Positions 42,342 through 50,075 of a stretch of 64,000 bases of DNA are shown here, one piece after another (position 1 is the first letter of the stretch; the number at the start of each line of letters is the position of its first letter). Source of the DNA: Microbacterium ginsengiterrae (GTDB lineage Bacteria; Actinomycetota; Actinomycetes; Actinomycetales; Microbacteriaceae). The DNA lies in assembly GCF_014205075.1 (NCBI RefSeq), contig NZ_JACHMU010000001.1, positions 2,356,001-2,420,000 on the forward strand. Direction: 5' to 3'. Below the pieces are notes generated by a model that was given only the letters and a program-made list of their open reading frames with translations, was not told the DNA's origin and ran no database searches. The position numbers were made by a program, and so were the translations under genes.

Positions 42342-42762
42342 CGTAGTTGCCGTCCTCGAGACCGGCCTCGATCTCGAACCGATTCCGTAGCGGGTCCTGC
42401 CCGGCGAACAGGTAGAGCACCGGCATGAGGAATCCGTATCGCAGCCACTGCGTCTTGTGCACGGCCTCGTGGCGGAGGACAGCGGTGCTCGGCGCGGCGT
42501 CGCCGGTCAGATAGCATCCGCCGACGCAGACGCCGCCGCGCCGGTAGGCCCACGACGGCATGCCGCGGAAGACCCACAGTCCTGCACGCCGCTCCACCGG
42601 GCCGGTACTCCACAGCGCACCCCACACCCAGCCCACGGCCGTGCCCCACGCGTAGCCGAGGCGGCTGATGGGGGATCGCAGAAGGAATGAGGGGATGCGG
42701 CGGTCGCACCGGCGTCCGCGCGCGAGGGCGGCGTCGGCCGCCGGTCGCCAGTCGTCGGTCAT
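42298..42762 (-). CDS. Hypothetical protein with HEAVH metal-binding motif
   Basis: A 154-aa protein not assigned to a named family. The centre has VLRHEAVHKTQWLRYGF, an HExxH motif like metallopeptidases of the gluzincin type, followed by a hydrophobic stretch (LMPVLYLFAG) and NRFEIEAGLEDGNYV with a possible third ligand Glu. An earlier hydrophobic segment (YAWGTAVGWVWGALW) may associate with membrane. Cys-rich GGVCVGGCYL is a further oddity. ATG at 42762 overlaps the arginase-family stop (ATGA), so the two are coupled. Confidence 0.7.
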   Translation of the reverse strand: MTDDWRPAADAALARGRRCDRRIPSFLLRSPISRLGYAWGTAVGWVWGALWSTGPVERRAGLWVFRGMPSWAYRRGGVCVGGCYLTGDAAPSTAVLRHEAVHKTQWLRYGFLMPVLYLFAGQDPLRNRFEIEAGLEDGNYVSSRRTAGRSARER

Positions 42763-43556
42763 GCGACAGCACCCACCAGACGGAGGATCGCGCCGAGGTC
42801 GTCCACGGCATCCGCGGGAGAGCGTGGGGCGAACCCGGCGATGGTCGCACCGGCGAGCGGCATCACATCGCGCACGGCGCGGATCGCGGCGACCACCGCC
42901 GCCGGACTCGCCCCGAACGGTGCCGCCGATGAGACACCGGCCATCTCCGCCGGGTCGAGCACGTCGACGTCGATGTGGATCCAGACGCGGGATGCGCCGG
43001 TCCGGGCCACTGCGGCCGCGAGTGCCCCCGGATCGTCGAGGTCACGGACGTCCAGTCGTCCCAACCGCGCGAGGGGCTCCTCCTCGCCGGCGTCGATGAC
43101 GCGCGCGCCGACCGAGATCACGCGCTCCGGGGAGAGCCCTGGGGTGAGGGCGAGCTGCGGCTCTCCCTCACCGAGGATCGCGCGCAGCGCCATGCCGGAG
43201 AACGCCCCGGATGGCGAGGACGCATCGGTGTGCAGGTCAGGATGAGCGTCGAACCACACCAGTGCGAGGTCGTCGCGCTCGAGGGTGTCGAGAGCGGCGA
43301 CGGTGATGCTGCAGTCCCCGCCGATCAGCAGCGTGTCCGGCGCCATCGCGTCCGCGATCATCGTGCGGATGCGCTGAACGGAGCTCAGGCGATGGACGCC
43401 GGTCCCCAGCGACTCGCCGGCCTCGAGCGGGATGTCGAGGACCGTGGTGGCACGGCGGGGAAGGTCGCCGGCGATCGCCGATGCGCCATCGACGAGAAGC
43501 ATCGCTCTGGCGGAGGGAGAACCCTGCCACTGCGGGACCACGAGGAACTCGGCCAT
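42759..43556 (-). CDS. Arginase/ureohydrolase-family protein
   Basis: A 265-aa ureohydrolase fold. Manganese ligands appear in LLIGGDCSITVAAL, LVWFDAHPDLHTDASSPSG, and VWIHIDVDVLDPAEM; all key Asp/His positions are kept. True arginase and agmatinase have about 300 residues; this is at the short end and the substrate (arginine, agmatine, formiminoglutamate or other) cannot be set from motifs. It is 30 bp downstream of pspA on the same strand and precedes the HEAVH gene, so the TPM-pspA transcript might extend through it. Confidence 0.85.
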   Translation of the reverse strand: MAEFLVVPQWQGSPSARAMLLVDGASAIAGDLPRRATTVLDIPLEAGESLGTGVHRLSSVQRIRTMIADAMAPDTLLIGGDCSITVAALDTLERDDLALVWFDAHPDLHTDASSPSGAFSGMALRAILGEGEPQLALTPGLSPERVISVGARVIDAGEEEPLARLGRLDVRDLDDPGALAAAVARTGASRVWIHIDVDVLDPAEMAGVSSAAPFGASPAAVVAAIRAVRDVMPLAGATIAGFAPRSPADAVDDLGAILRLVGAVA

Positions 43557-43586
43557 CAGGGTTCACCCCCCACCTTCATCGATGTC

Positions 43587-44330
43587 TCAGGACTCGAGCT
43601 GCGACTGCGCCTGCGAGCGGCCGCCGGCCTTCAGCTCGGCCAGACGCGCCTCGACCTCGGTGAGCTCTCCGAGATCCTCGAGGCTCTCGAACTGCGCGTC
43701 GAGGCTGGAGGCGGCCAGTTCCACCTTGCCCTGGGCGAGTGCCTCCTGGCGGCGGACCTTGTCCTCGAAGCGACCGAGCTCACTCGTCGGGTCGAGCACG
43801 TTGATCGAGGAGACGGCATCCTGCACCTTCGTCTGCGCCTCGGCGACCTTGGCGCGTGCGAGCAGCTCGCTGCGCTTGGCCTTGAGTTCTCCGAGCTTCT
43901 CCTTCATGCCGTTCAGACCGGCCTTGAGCTTGTCGACGACCTCGGTCTGCGCGGCGATGGTCGGCTCAGCGCCGGTCGCCTCGCGCTCGGAGCTGATCTG
44001 GCGCTGGAGGGCGATCTTGGCGAGGCTGTCGAACTTGTCGGCGTCAGCGGTCTCGCCCGCCGCACGCAGCTCGTCGGCCTTGCGGCTGGCGGCGAGGGCC
44101 TTGTTGCCCCAGTCCCTCGCGGCCTGCACGTCCTCCTCGTGGTCGCGCTCGAGCAGACGCAGGTTGCCGATCGTCTCCGCGATGGCCGCCTCGGCGTCTG
44201 CGACGTTGTTCGTGTAGTCGCGGACGAGTTGATCGATCATCTTCTGCGGGTCCTCCGCGGAATCGATGAGCGCGTTGATGTTCGCCTTCACCAGCGTCGA
44301 GATGCGACCGAAGATGGACTGCTTGGTCAT
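43587..44330 (-). CDS. pspA: PspA/IM30/Vipp1-family membrane-stress protein
   Basis: A 247-aa coiled-coil ESCRT-III-like protein. SIFGRISTLVKANINALIDS begins with the amphipathic helix that binds membranes; EDPQKMIDQLVRDYTNNVAD is the family signature, and long helices follow to about 225. PspA keeps the membrane sealed under envelope stress. ATG at 44330 with AAAGGAA upstream. It lies 77 bp downstream of the TPM gene in the same direction; in Bacillus subtilis pspA (ydjF) is also grouped with a TPM gene (ydjH). Confidence 0.93.
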   Translation of the reverse strand: MTKQSIFGRISTLVKANINALIDSAEDPQKMIDQLVRDYTNNVADAEAAIAETIGNLRLLERDHEEDVQAARDWGNKALAASRKADELRAAGETADADKFDSLAKIALQRQISSEREATGAEPTIAAQTEVVDKLKAGLNGMKEKLGELKAKRSELLARAKVAEAQTKVQDAVSSINVLDPTSELGRFEDKVRRQEALAQGKVELAASSLDAQFESLEDLGELTEVEARLAELKAGGRSQAQSQLES

Positions 44331-44376
44331 GGTGTTTCCTTTCGTTGGAACGGAGTCTGTCGAGATCGTGTGGGAT

Positions 44377-44397
44377 GCGCGGCGTCGCGCGCCGCGC
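44377..44397 (-). other. Intercistronic stem-loop between TPM gene and pspA
   Basis: GCGCGGCG (44377-44384) pairs perfectly with CGCCGCGC (44390-44397) across a 5-nt loop, just after the TPM stop at 44408. No T-run follows. It may be a weak terminator or a processing/stability element that lets pspA be expressed at a different level. Confidence 0.4.
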
Positions 44398-44407
44398 GTC
44401 GAGCGCG

Positions 44408-46444
44408 CTAGAAGCGGCCTCCTCTGGAGCGCCCGCCGCTTCGGGAACTGCTGCGCGATGAGCCCCCGCCGAAGCTGGAGGGCCGACTGCTGCGGGTGCT
44501 CCGGCTGCTGCGGCTGCTTCCGCTGGAGCGCCAGCTGCTGCTTCCGGAGCTCCAGCCGCCGCCTCCGCCACCGCCCCCGCCGCCGCTGAAGAGGCCGCCG
44601 AGGATGCCGCCGAGGATGTCACCGCTGAGATCGCTGTCGCGGCGGTAGCCGCCGCCGTAGACCACGGTCGGCCCGCCCGTGGAGAACACGTTCACCTCGC
44701 TGCGAGCGCTCGTGAGCGCATCGGAGGCGAGTCCATGCGCACGGATGGCGCGCTCCGTCGCCCTGGCGACGTCGGTGTCCTGTGCCGCCACCGCGTCGGC
44801 GTACACCGCGTTGGCCTCTGCGAGGCGCGTCCGTGCCGTCGCGCCGATGGCACCTCGACGCGTGGTGATGAAGTCGTTCGCCGCATTGATCTGCGCCTGC
44901 GCCTGCGTGAGACGCTGCTGGAGGGTGCGCTGCGCGCGCTCGGCCTGCTGCGCGGCCTCACGCGCCTGACCGAGGAGAGCATCCATCTCGGTGTTGATCT
45001 GCTCGAGGCTGTCGAGCACCTGCTGCGGATTGCGCGACGCGCCTCCGAGGCGCTCGCGCGCGGCGTCGATGGTCGCCCGGGTCCTCGCGACGACCGACGT
45101 CAGCCGGCCCTGGTCGTCGGGCATGGCCGATGCGGCCGCGATGTCGGCCTCGAGATCGATGATCGCCGCCTGCGCCTGCTCGGAGACGGCGGCCAGCCCC
45201 GCACCGAGCGAGGTCACGGCGTCGACGAGCTGCTCGCTCTGCTCGACGGCCTCCTCCGCCGTGCGGATCGAGAACGCCGCCTCCCCGTTGTCGCCGCGCG
45301 AGATCGCCGCCTCGGCCTCGGCGATCTCGCCGTCGGCGAGAGAGAGCCGACGGCGGGCCTGCTCCGGGTTGTCCGCCACGGGGGCGATCGCTGCGGCGTC
45401 GTACGTGTCGGCGAGGGCGGCGAGCGCCGGGTCGGCGGTGGCGAGGGTCTGCTCTGCCGTCGCGCGCCGCGCCCTGAGCCGGTCCAGCGCCTTGGGCGCG
45501 TCCGCTTCGAGCCGGCGCAGCTCCTCGAACGCCTCGATGTTGTCGTTGAGCAGATCATCGGCCTCGCCGCACAGCTCGATGATCTGGATGTGCCACGCGC
45601 GGCGCTGCTCCGCAGTGTCGGGGATGTCGTCGTCGATCTTCTGCTTGAGCGAGAACGCTTCGGCCACCTTGGCCTGCGCAGCCTCGACGACCTTCGTGAA
45701 GGTCTCCGCCGAATCGTCGCCGTACTGCGCGATCGCGAAACCGACCTCCTGACGGCTCGACGTGATCGCGTCGTCGGCGTTCACCAGGGCGCTACCGGCG
45801 CGCGTGGCGAGTTCGTCGTCGCTCACGGTCGCATACGGATCGGACGGATCCGGCGGCGTCGAGACCGCCGTGCGCTTCTTCTTCCGCTTCGAGCGGGTGA
45901 CGAGGACGATGATGAGCACGACCGCTGCCGCGATCACGAGGACGACGATCCACACGGCGCCACCGCCGCTGTCGCCCTGACCGGGGAACGCATCGGCGGC
46001 GTCGATCACCGCCCGATCCCAGTCGCCGGCGCGCAGACCGTTCTCCATCGCCTGCACGACCCGATCGATCTCGGCGTCGCTGAGCGGCCCCTCCGTGTCA
46101 GCGGAGATCGCGTACTGGCCGGCGTCGACAGCGACGGCGACGAGGTACTGGTCCGTCGCCAGGCCGTTCTGGATGGCCGTCTGATCGGCCCAGTCGACGC
46201 TGCTCGACGGCGCCGTGAACTCATCGACGAAGACGACGTAGAGGTCGCCGCCGTCGTCCTCTGCGAGAGCGGAGAGCCGGGCGTTCACGGCGTCCACCTC
46301 GCCGGAGGAGAGCACACCGGCCTCGTCGGTGACGAAACCCGAATCGAGGGTGACCGGCTCCGTGGCCGCGGCGACGGAGGCGAAGCTGACGGACGCGAAC
46401 ATCGCCGCGATCACCCCCACCATGACCGTGAAACGTGCTCGCAT
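44408..46444 (-). CDS. TPM-domain membrane protein with coiled coil and Gly/Ser-Arg tail
   Basis: A 678-aa protein. Signal peptide about 1-27 (FTVMVGVIAAMFASVSFASV), then an exported TPM domain about 33-155 (GFVTDEAGVLSSGEVDAVNA, DLYVVFVDEF), a membrane helix about 165-187 (VWIVVLVIAAAVVLIIVLVT), a long helical/coiled-coil cytoplasmic region to about 600, and a low-complexity tail: a run of ten glycines then repeated Ser-Arg units. TPM domains bind metals or partner with photosystem/PspA-type machinery. It precedes pspA, suggesting a membrane-sensing module. ATG at 46444 with GAAGGGAG upstream; promoter and palindrome in the leader. Confidence 0.87.
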   Translation of the reverse strand: MRARFTVMVGVIAAMFASVSFASVAAATEPVTLDSGFVTDEAGVLSSGEVDAVNARLSALAEDDGGDLYVVFVDEFTAPSSSVDWADQTAIQNGLATDQYLVAVAVDAGQYAISADTEGPLSDAEIDRVVQAMENGLRAGDWDRAVIDAADAFPGQGDSGGGAVWIVVLVIAAAVVLIIVLVTRSKRKKKRTAVSTPPDPSDPYATVSDDELATRAGSALVNADDAITSSRQEVGFAIAQYGDDSAETFTKVVEAAQAKVAEAFSLKQKIDDDIPDTAEQRRAWHIQIIELCGEADDLLNDNIEAFEELRRLEADAPKALDRLRARRATAEQTLATADPALAALADTYDAAAIAPVADNPEQARRRLSLADGEIAEAEAAISRGDNGEAAFSIRTAEEAVEQSEQLVDAVTSLGAGLAAVSEQAQAAIIDLEADIAAASAMPDDQGRLTSVVARTRATIDAARERLGGASRNPQQVLDSLEQINTEMDALLGQAREAAQQAERAQRTLQQRLTQAQAQINAANDFITTRRGAIGATARTRLAEANAVYADAVAAQDTDVARATERAIRAHGLASDALTSARSEVNVFSTGGPTVVYGGGYRRDSDLSGDILGGILGGLFSGGGGGGGGGGWSSGSSSWRSSGSSRSSRSTRSSRPSSFGGGSSRSSSRSGGRSRGGRF

Positions 46445-46457
46445 CGCACTCCCTTCG

Positions 46458-46474
46458 CAGGGCTCCGAGCCCTG
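46458..46474. promoter_or_regulatory. Perfect 17-nt palindrome in the TPM gene leader
   Basis: CAGGGCTC-C-GAGCCCTG is a perfect 8-bp inverted repeat around one base. It lies between the -10 TAGACT (46488-46483, minus strand) and the ribosome site, so it starts at or just after the transcription start. It could be an operator for envelope-stress control or an RNA hairpin. Confidence 0.45.
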
Positions 46475-46482
46475 GTCCCCCG

Positions 46483-46488
46483 AGTCTA
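46483..46488 (-). promoter_or_regulatory. -10 element of the TPM-pspA transcript
   Basis: TAGACT on the minus strand, 38 nt before the ATG at 46444. Unlike most starts here it leaves a leader with a Shine-Dalgarno (GAAGGGAG). Confidence 0.5.
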
Positions 46489-46576
46489 TTCACTGCCGGC
46501 GACACGCGATAGCGACTGGTCGAAAGTGTCTGTGTCGCCGCGCGGAGGAGGAAGGCCGACGCATACGCTGGAGGGC

Positions 46577-47419
46577 ATGGACGACATGTACGGCACTGAC
46601 GTGCTCGCGACGGGGTGGCGGCAGCGCGGTGCGAAGAAGGTCCGCGACGTCGCGGCGGAGCGCGACCTCGTCGTGGAGGTCGCCGGTGACGGCTTCTGCG
46701 GCGCGGTGACGCGCGTGCAGGGCGGCCACGTCGAGCTGGAGGATCGCGTCGGACGTCGGCGGGTGTTCCCCCTCGGCGGTGGGTTCATGATCGACGGTGA
46801 ACCCGTCAGACTCGGGCCGCCGGCCCCCACGGCACAGGCGACGAGGCGCACGGCATCCGGTTCCTTCGCCGTCGCCGACCAGCGCGCACGAGTCGCGCGC
46901 CCGAGCCGCATCCTCGTCGAGGGCAAGCACGACGCGGAGCTCGTCGAGAAGGTGTGGGGTGCGGACCTGCGCGCCGAAGGCGTCGTGGTGGAGTTCCTCG
47001 AGGGGATCGACCGGCTCGATGAGATGCTCGCGGCGGAGCCGCCGACCGCCGCGCGGCGGTACGGCGTGCTCGTGGACCACCTCGTCGCCGGCTCCAAGGA
47101 GACCCGGATGGCGGAGGCGACCCTTCGCGGTCCGCACGGCCGGCACCTGAAGATCGTCGGTCACCCGTTCATCGACGTCTGGCAGTGCGTCAAGCCGCAG
47201 GCGGTCGGCATCCGTCAGTGGCCGGAGGTTCCGCGCGGCGTCGACTGGAAGACCGGCGTCTGCAAGGCGCTGGGATGGCCCTACCAGGAGCAGGGCGACA
47301 CCGGTCGGGCATGGCAGTTCATCCTCGGCAAGGTGCACACGTATCGTGATCTCGAGCCCGCACTTCTCGGCCGTGTCGAGGAACTCATCGACTTCGTCAC
47401 CGAACCGACTGGACCCTGA
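46577..47419 (+). CDS. DUF3097 family protein (Toprim-like)
   Basis: A 280-aa protein conserved across actinobacteria as DUF3097; no function is established. An N-terminal small beta domain (VEVAGDGFCGAVTRVQGGHV, then VELEDRVGRRRVFPLGGGF) is followed by a Toprim-like part: RILVEGKHDAELVEKVWGAD (Glu of motif 1), GVLVDHLVAGSKETRMA and IVGHPFIDVWQCV. The fold suggests a nucleic-acid enzyme similar to OLD/primase-type Toprim domains, by inference. TACGCT lies 7 nt before the ATG (leaderless). trmB follows after 31 bp. Confidence 0.85.
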   Translation: MDDMYGTDVLATGWRQRGAKKVRDVAAERDLVVEVAGDGFCGAVTRVQGGHVELEDRVGRRRVFPLGGGFMIDGEPVRLGPPAPTAQATRRTASGSFAVADQRARVARPSRILVEGKHDAELVEKVWGADLRAEGVVVEFLEGIDRLDEMLAAEPPTAARRYGVLVDHLVAGSKETRMAEATLRGPHGRHLKIVGHPFIDVWQCVKPQAVGIRQWPEVPRGVDWKTGVCKALGWPYQEQGDTGRAWQFILGKVHTYRDLEPALLGRVEELIDFVTEPTGP

Positions 47420-47450
47420 GAGCATCCGTCGGCCGGTTACGCTGGTATCC

Positions 47451-48176
47451 ATGCCCGAACCCCGAACCTTCCGTGATGAACCGGTCTCCTTCGTACGCCG
47501 GAGCGGACGGATGTCGGAGGCCCAGGAGCGCGCGTTCGCCGAGCTCGCGCCGCGCTACCTGCTGGACGTCCCGCGTGATGTCGCGTGGACGAGTGTGCAT
47601 CCGGAGGCGCGCATGGATCCGGCCGAGGAGTACGGGCGCGTCGCACCGCTGATCGTCGAGATCGGCTCCGGCCAGGGGCACGCCATCGTCTCCGCCGCGA
47701 CGGAGCGACCCGACGACGACTTCCTCGCCGTCGAGGTGTTCCGCGCCGGACTCGCTCGGACCATGCTCGACGCCGACAAGGCGGGGGTGCGCAACCTCCG
47801 CCTCATCGAGGCCAATGCCCCCGAGGTGCTCTCGACGTATCTTCCGGAGGGCGCGGCCGCGGAGGTGTGGATCTTCTTCTCCGATCCGTGGCACAAGAAG
47901 CGTCACACCAAGCGCCGACTGATCCGCCCCGGGTTCGGCGACGCCGCCGCGCGCGCGATCGCCGACGGCGGACTGCTGCGCCTGGCGACGGACTGGGAGG
48001 ACTACGCCCTGCAGATGCGCGAGGTGCTCGATGCCGAGCCGCTCTTCGAGCGCGCCTTCGACGGCGACTGGGCCGAGCGCTTCGACGGGCGCGTCATGAC
48101 CGCGTTCGAGCGCAAGGGCATCGCCAAGGGGCGCGAGATCCGCGATCTGGTGTACCGGCGGAAGCCCAGGGCGTGA
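47451..48176 (+). CDS. trmB: tRNA (guanine-N7-)-methyltransferase TrmB
   Basis: A 241-aa SAM-dependent methyltransferase that forms m7G46 in tRNA. The SAM site is LIVEIGSGQGHAIVSAATER; the family signature WIFFSDPWHKKRHTKRRLI is intact, with the catalytic Asp; the end TAFERKGIAKGREIRDLVYR is conserved. TACGCT lies 7 nt before ATG 47451, so it has a probable leaderless promoter of its own. The next gene starts within its stop (GTGA). Confidence 0.95.
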   Translation: MPEPRTFRDEPVSFVRRSGRMSEAQERAFAELAPRYLLDVPRDVAWTSVHPEARMDPAEEYGRVAPLIVEIGSGQGHAIVSAATERPDDDFLAVEVFRAGLARTMLDADKAGVRNLRLIEANAPEVLSTYLPEGAAAEVWIFFSDPWHKKRHTKRRLIRPGFGDAAARAIADGGLLRLATDWEDYALQMREVLDAEPLFERAFDGDWAERFDGRVMTAFERKGIAKGREIRDLVYRRKPRA

Positions 48177-49000
48177 CGCCCACCGGCCTCGCCTCGGCAC
48201 AGAAGGTCCTGCCCGCTGTACTGGTGTGCCTCGCGGCGCCGGCGTTCTTCGTCATCGAACGGGCCTGGCTCGGTTGGATCCTCCTCGCCGCAGGGGTCGC
48301 AGTGGCGTGGTTCCTCGAGCGGCGTCGGGTGACGGCATCCGCTCCGTCGCTGACCCGGGATCTCGCCCTCATCGCGCTCGGAATGCTCATCGTCAGCGTC
48401 ATCCCGTTGGCGGCGGAGCTCGACAACGTGGCGATGCTGCGGTTCACCCTGGCACTGGGCGGGGCGGTCGTGGTGCCGTACCTCATCTCACGGTTCGTGT
48501 TCCGCGATCGCGCCATCCGCTTCCCATGGCGAACGGGTGCGCGGTGGGGACGGTTGCAGTGGACGTGGCTTATCGCCGTGCTGCTCCTCGGGTGGGTGAT
48601 CCTGCCGTTCTACTTCATCACCAGCGGCGTGTATCAGAACTGGCCTGTGGTGGACACGCCCGACCTGATCGCCCGGCTCTTCGTGGGCGTCGGCGCCGTC
48701 GGGATCTGGGACGAACTGTTCTTCATCTGCACGGTCTTCGCGCTGCTGCGGCGGCATTTCCCCGCCGCGATGGCGAACGTCCTGCAGGCGATCGTGTTCG
48801 TGTCGTTCCTGTGGGAACTCGGCTACCGGGAGTGGGGTCCGCTGCTGACGATCCCGTTCGCCCTCCTGCAGGGCTTCATCTTCCTCCGCACGCATTCTCT
48901 GGCGTACGTGGTGACGGTGCACCTGCTGTTCGATGCCGTCGTGTTCGCCGTGCTCGTGCACGCGCACAACCCGGGATTGCTGCCGATCTTCCTCGTCTGA
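48173..49000 (+). CDS. CPBP/ABI-like intramembrane protein with altered active site
   Basis: A 275-aa protein with eight or so helices. The C-terminal half resembles the CPBP (Abi, Rce1-like) intramembrane protease family: GIWDELFFICTVFALLRR, then NVLQAIVFVSFLWELGYREW and TVHLLFDAVVFAVLVHAH. The usual EExxxR motif is changed: first Glu is Asp and the Arg is not in place, so activity is doubtful. A membrane chaperone-like or non-enzymatic role is possible. GTG at 48173 overlaps the trmB stop, coupling it to tRNA modification. Confidence 0.72.
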   Translation: MTPTGLASAQKVLPAVLVCLAAPAFFVIERAWLGWILLAAGVAVAWFLERRRVTASAPSLTRDLALIALGMLIVSVIPLAAELDNVAMLRFTLALGGAVVVPYLISRFVFRDRAIRFPWRTGARWGRLQWTWLIAVLLLGWVILPFYFITSGVYQNWPVVDTPDLIARLFVGVGAVGIWDELFFICTVFALLRRHFPAAMANVLQAIVFVSFLWELGYREWGPLLTIPFALLQGFIFLRTHSLAYVVTVHLLFDAVVFAVLVHAHNPGLLPIFLV

Positions 49001-49058
49001 GCGGGGCCCGTCGCCATCGCGCGCGCACACGCTCGGCACGAGGTGCCAGGATCGAGTC

Positions 49059-49451
49059 ATGCTCATCCTCGGACTCGTGCTCGCGGCGCTCGCTGCGGCC
49101 TTCCACCTGTTCATCTTCGTCCTGGAGTCCGTGCGGTGGACGGAGCCGGAGACACGGAAGATCTTCGGCGTCGCCAGCGAGGCCGACGCGCAGACCACCA
49201 GGCCGCTCGCGTTCAATCAGGGTTTCTACAACCTGTTCCTCGCGATCGCGGCGCTGCTCGGCATCATCCTCGTGCTCTCCGGGCTGACCACGGTGGGTCT
49301 CACCCTCGTGTTCACCGGGACGGGCATGATGCTCGCCGCGGCCGTCGTCCTGGTGCTCTCGAACCCGCGGATGGCGCGGTCGGCCGCCCTGCAGGGAGGG
49401 TTCCCCCTGCTGGCGATCGTGCTGCTGGCCGTGGGCGTCGCGATCAGCTGA
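49059..49451 (+). CDS. DUF1304 small membrane protein
   Basis: A 130-aa protein with four helices: 1-25 (LILGLVLAALAAAFHLFIFV), about 58-75, 80-100 and 110-130. LESVRWTEPETRKIFGVASE and RPLAFNQGFYNLFLAIAALL are the DUF1304 signature. Function is unknown. It starts 58 bp after the CPBP-like gene, and its stop lies 8 bp inside the convergent GyrI-like gene. Confidence 0.85.
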   Translation: MLILGLVLAALAAAFHLFIFVLESVRWTEPETRKIFGVASEADAQTTRPLAFNQGFYNLFLAIAALLGIILVLSGLTTVGLTLVFTGTGMMLAAAVVLVLSNPRMARSAALQGGFPLLAIVLLAVGVAIS

Positions 49452-50064
49452 GAGGTCGGACGGGCTGCCGCAGAAGCGTGCGACGCTTCGCCGGGTCGCC
49501 CGTGCGCGGGTCGCTGAAGTAGATCTCGTGGTGCGTCCCGGTCATCCGCATGCCGTGTGCGGGGAGGAACTCGCCGTGCATCTGCGCGAGCACCGGAGCC
49601 TCATCGTCGTACGAACCGACGTGGAGTGTCTGCGCGCACAGGCCTTCATGAAGGGTCTCCAGCCGCACCTCACCCACGCGTCGGTCCGGGTGCTTCTTCG
49701 TCACGTTCTCGACCGCGGAGGCGAACATCCGCTGATCGATCCAATCCGGTTGCATGACCATGAGCGTCCAGTGCCAGCGGGACTTGTCGCGAGCCGAGGT
49801 GAACGCCGAGTGATCCTCGGCCCACCACAGCCCTTCCAGGGGCATCACGGCGTAGTCGCGGTCGAGCTCGTTCCTGCTGGCGAACTTCAGGGCGTAGGCG
49901 AGTGGGAACAGTGCCTCGACGGCCGTGGCGAACTCGGGGGAGGTGTTCGGGTCGCCGTGACCGTCGACCATGAGGTAGCTCAGTGCGGGGACCTCGACGA
50001 GGTCGAAGCGCCCCTTCCTGGCACGGTAGGCATCGATCGTCTTCTTGAAGTCGACCTTCGCCAT
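49444..50064 (-). CDS. GyrI-like small-molecule-binding domain protein
   Basis: A 206-aa protein of the GyrI-like/SOUL-type fold. KVDFKKTIDAYRARKGRFDL, VPALSYLMVDGHGDPNTSPE and LYPLAYALKF-like FPLAYALKFASRNELDRDYA are typical of stand-alone GyrI-like proteins, and RLETLHEGLCAQTLHVGSYD with the conserved His and Glu completes the pocket. Such domains bind or hydrolyse small compounds; the ligand is unknown. ATG at 50064; 11 bp after the thrC stop with GGAGAGGG in between, so it is in the thrC transcript. Confidence 0.8.
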   Translation of the reverse strand: MAKVDFKKTIDAYRARKGRFDLVEVPALSYLMVDGHGDPNTSPEFATAVEALFPLAYALKFASRNELDRDYAVMPLEGLWWAEDHSAFTSARDKSRWHWTLMVMQPDWIDQRMFASAVENVTKKHPDRRVGEVRLETLHEGLCAQTLHVGSYDDEAPVLAQMHGEFLPAHGMRMTGTHHEIYFSDPRTGDPAKRRTLLRQPVRPLS

Positions 50065-50075
50065 ACCCTCTCCCG

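Noticed and set aside
44735..46576. Long N-terminal extension of the DUF3097 frame
   Set aside because: It lies opposite the TPM gene; the protein family starts at ATG 46577, where a TACGCT box is also placed.
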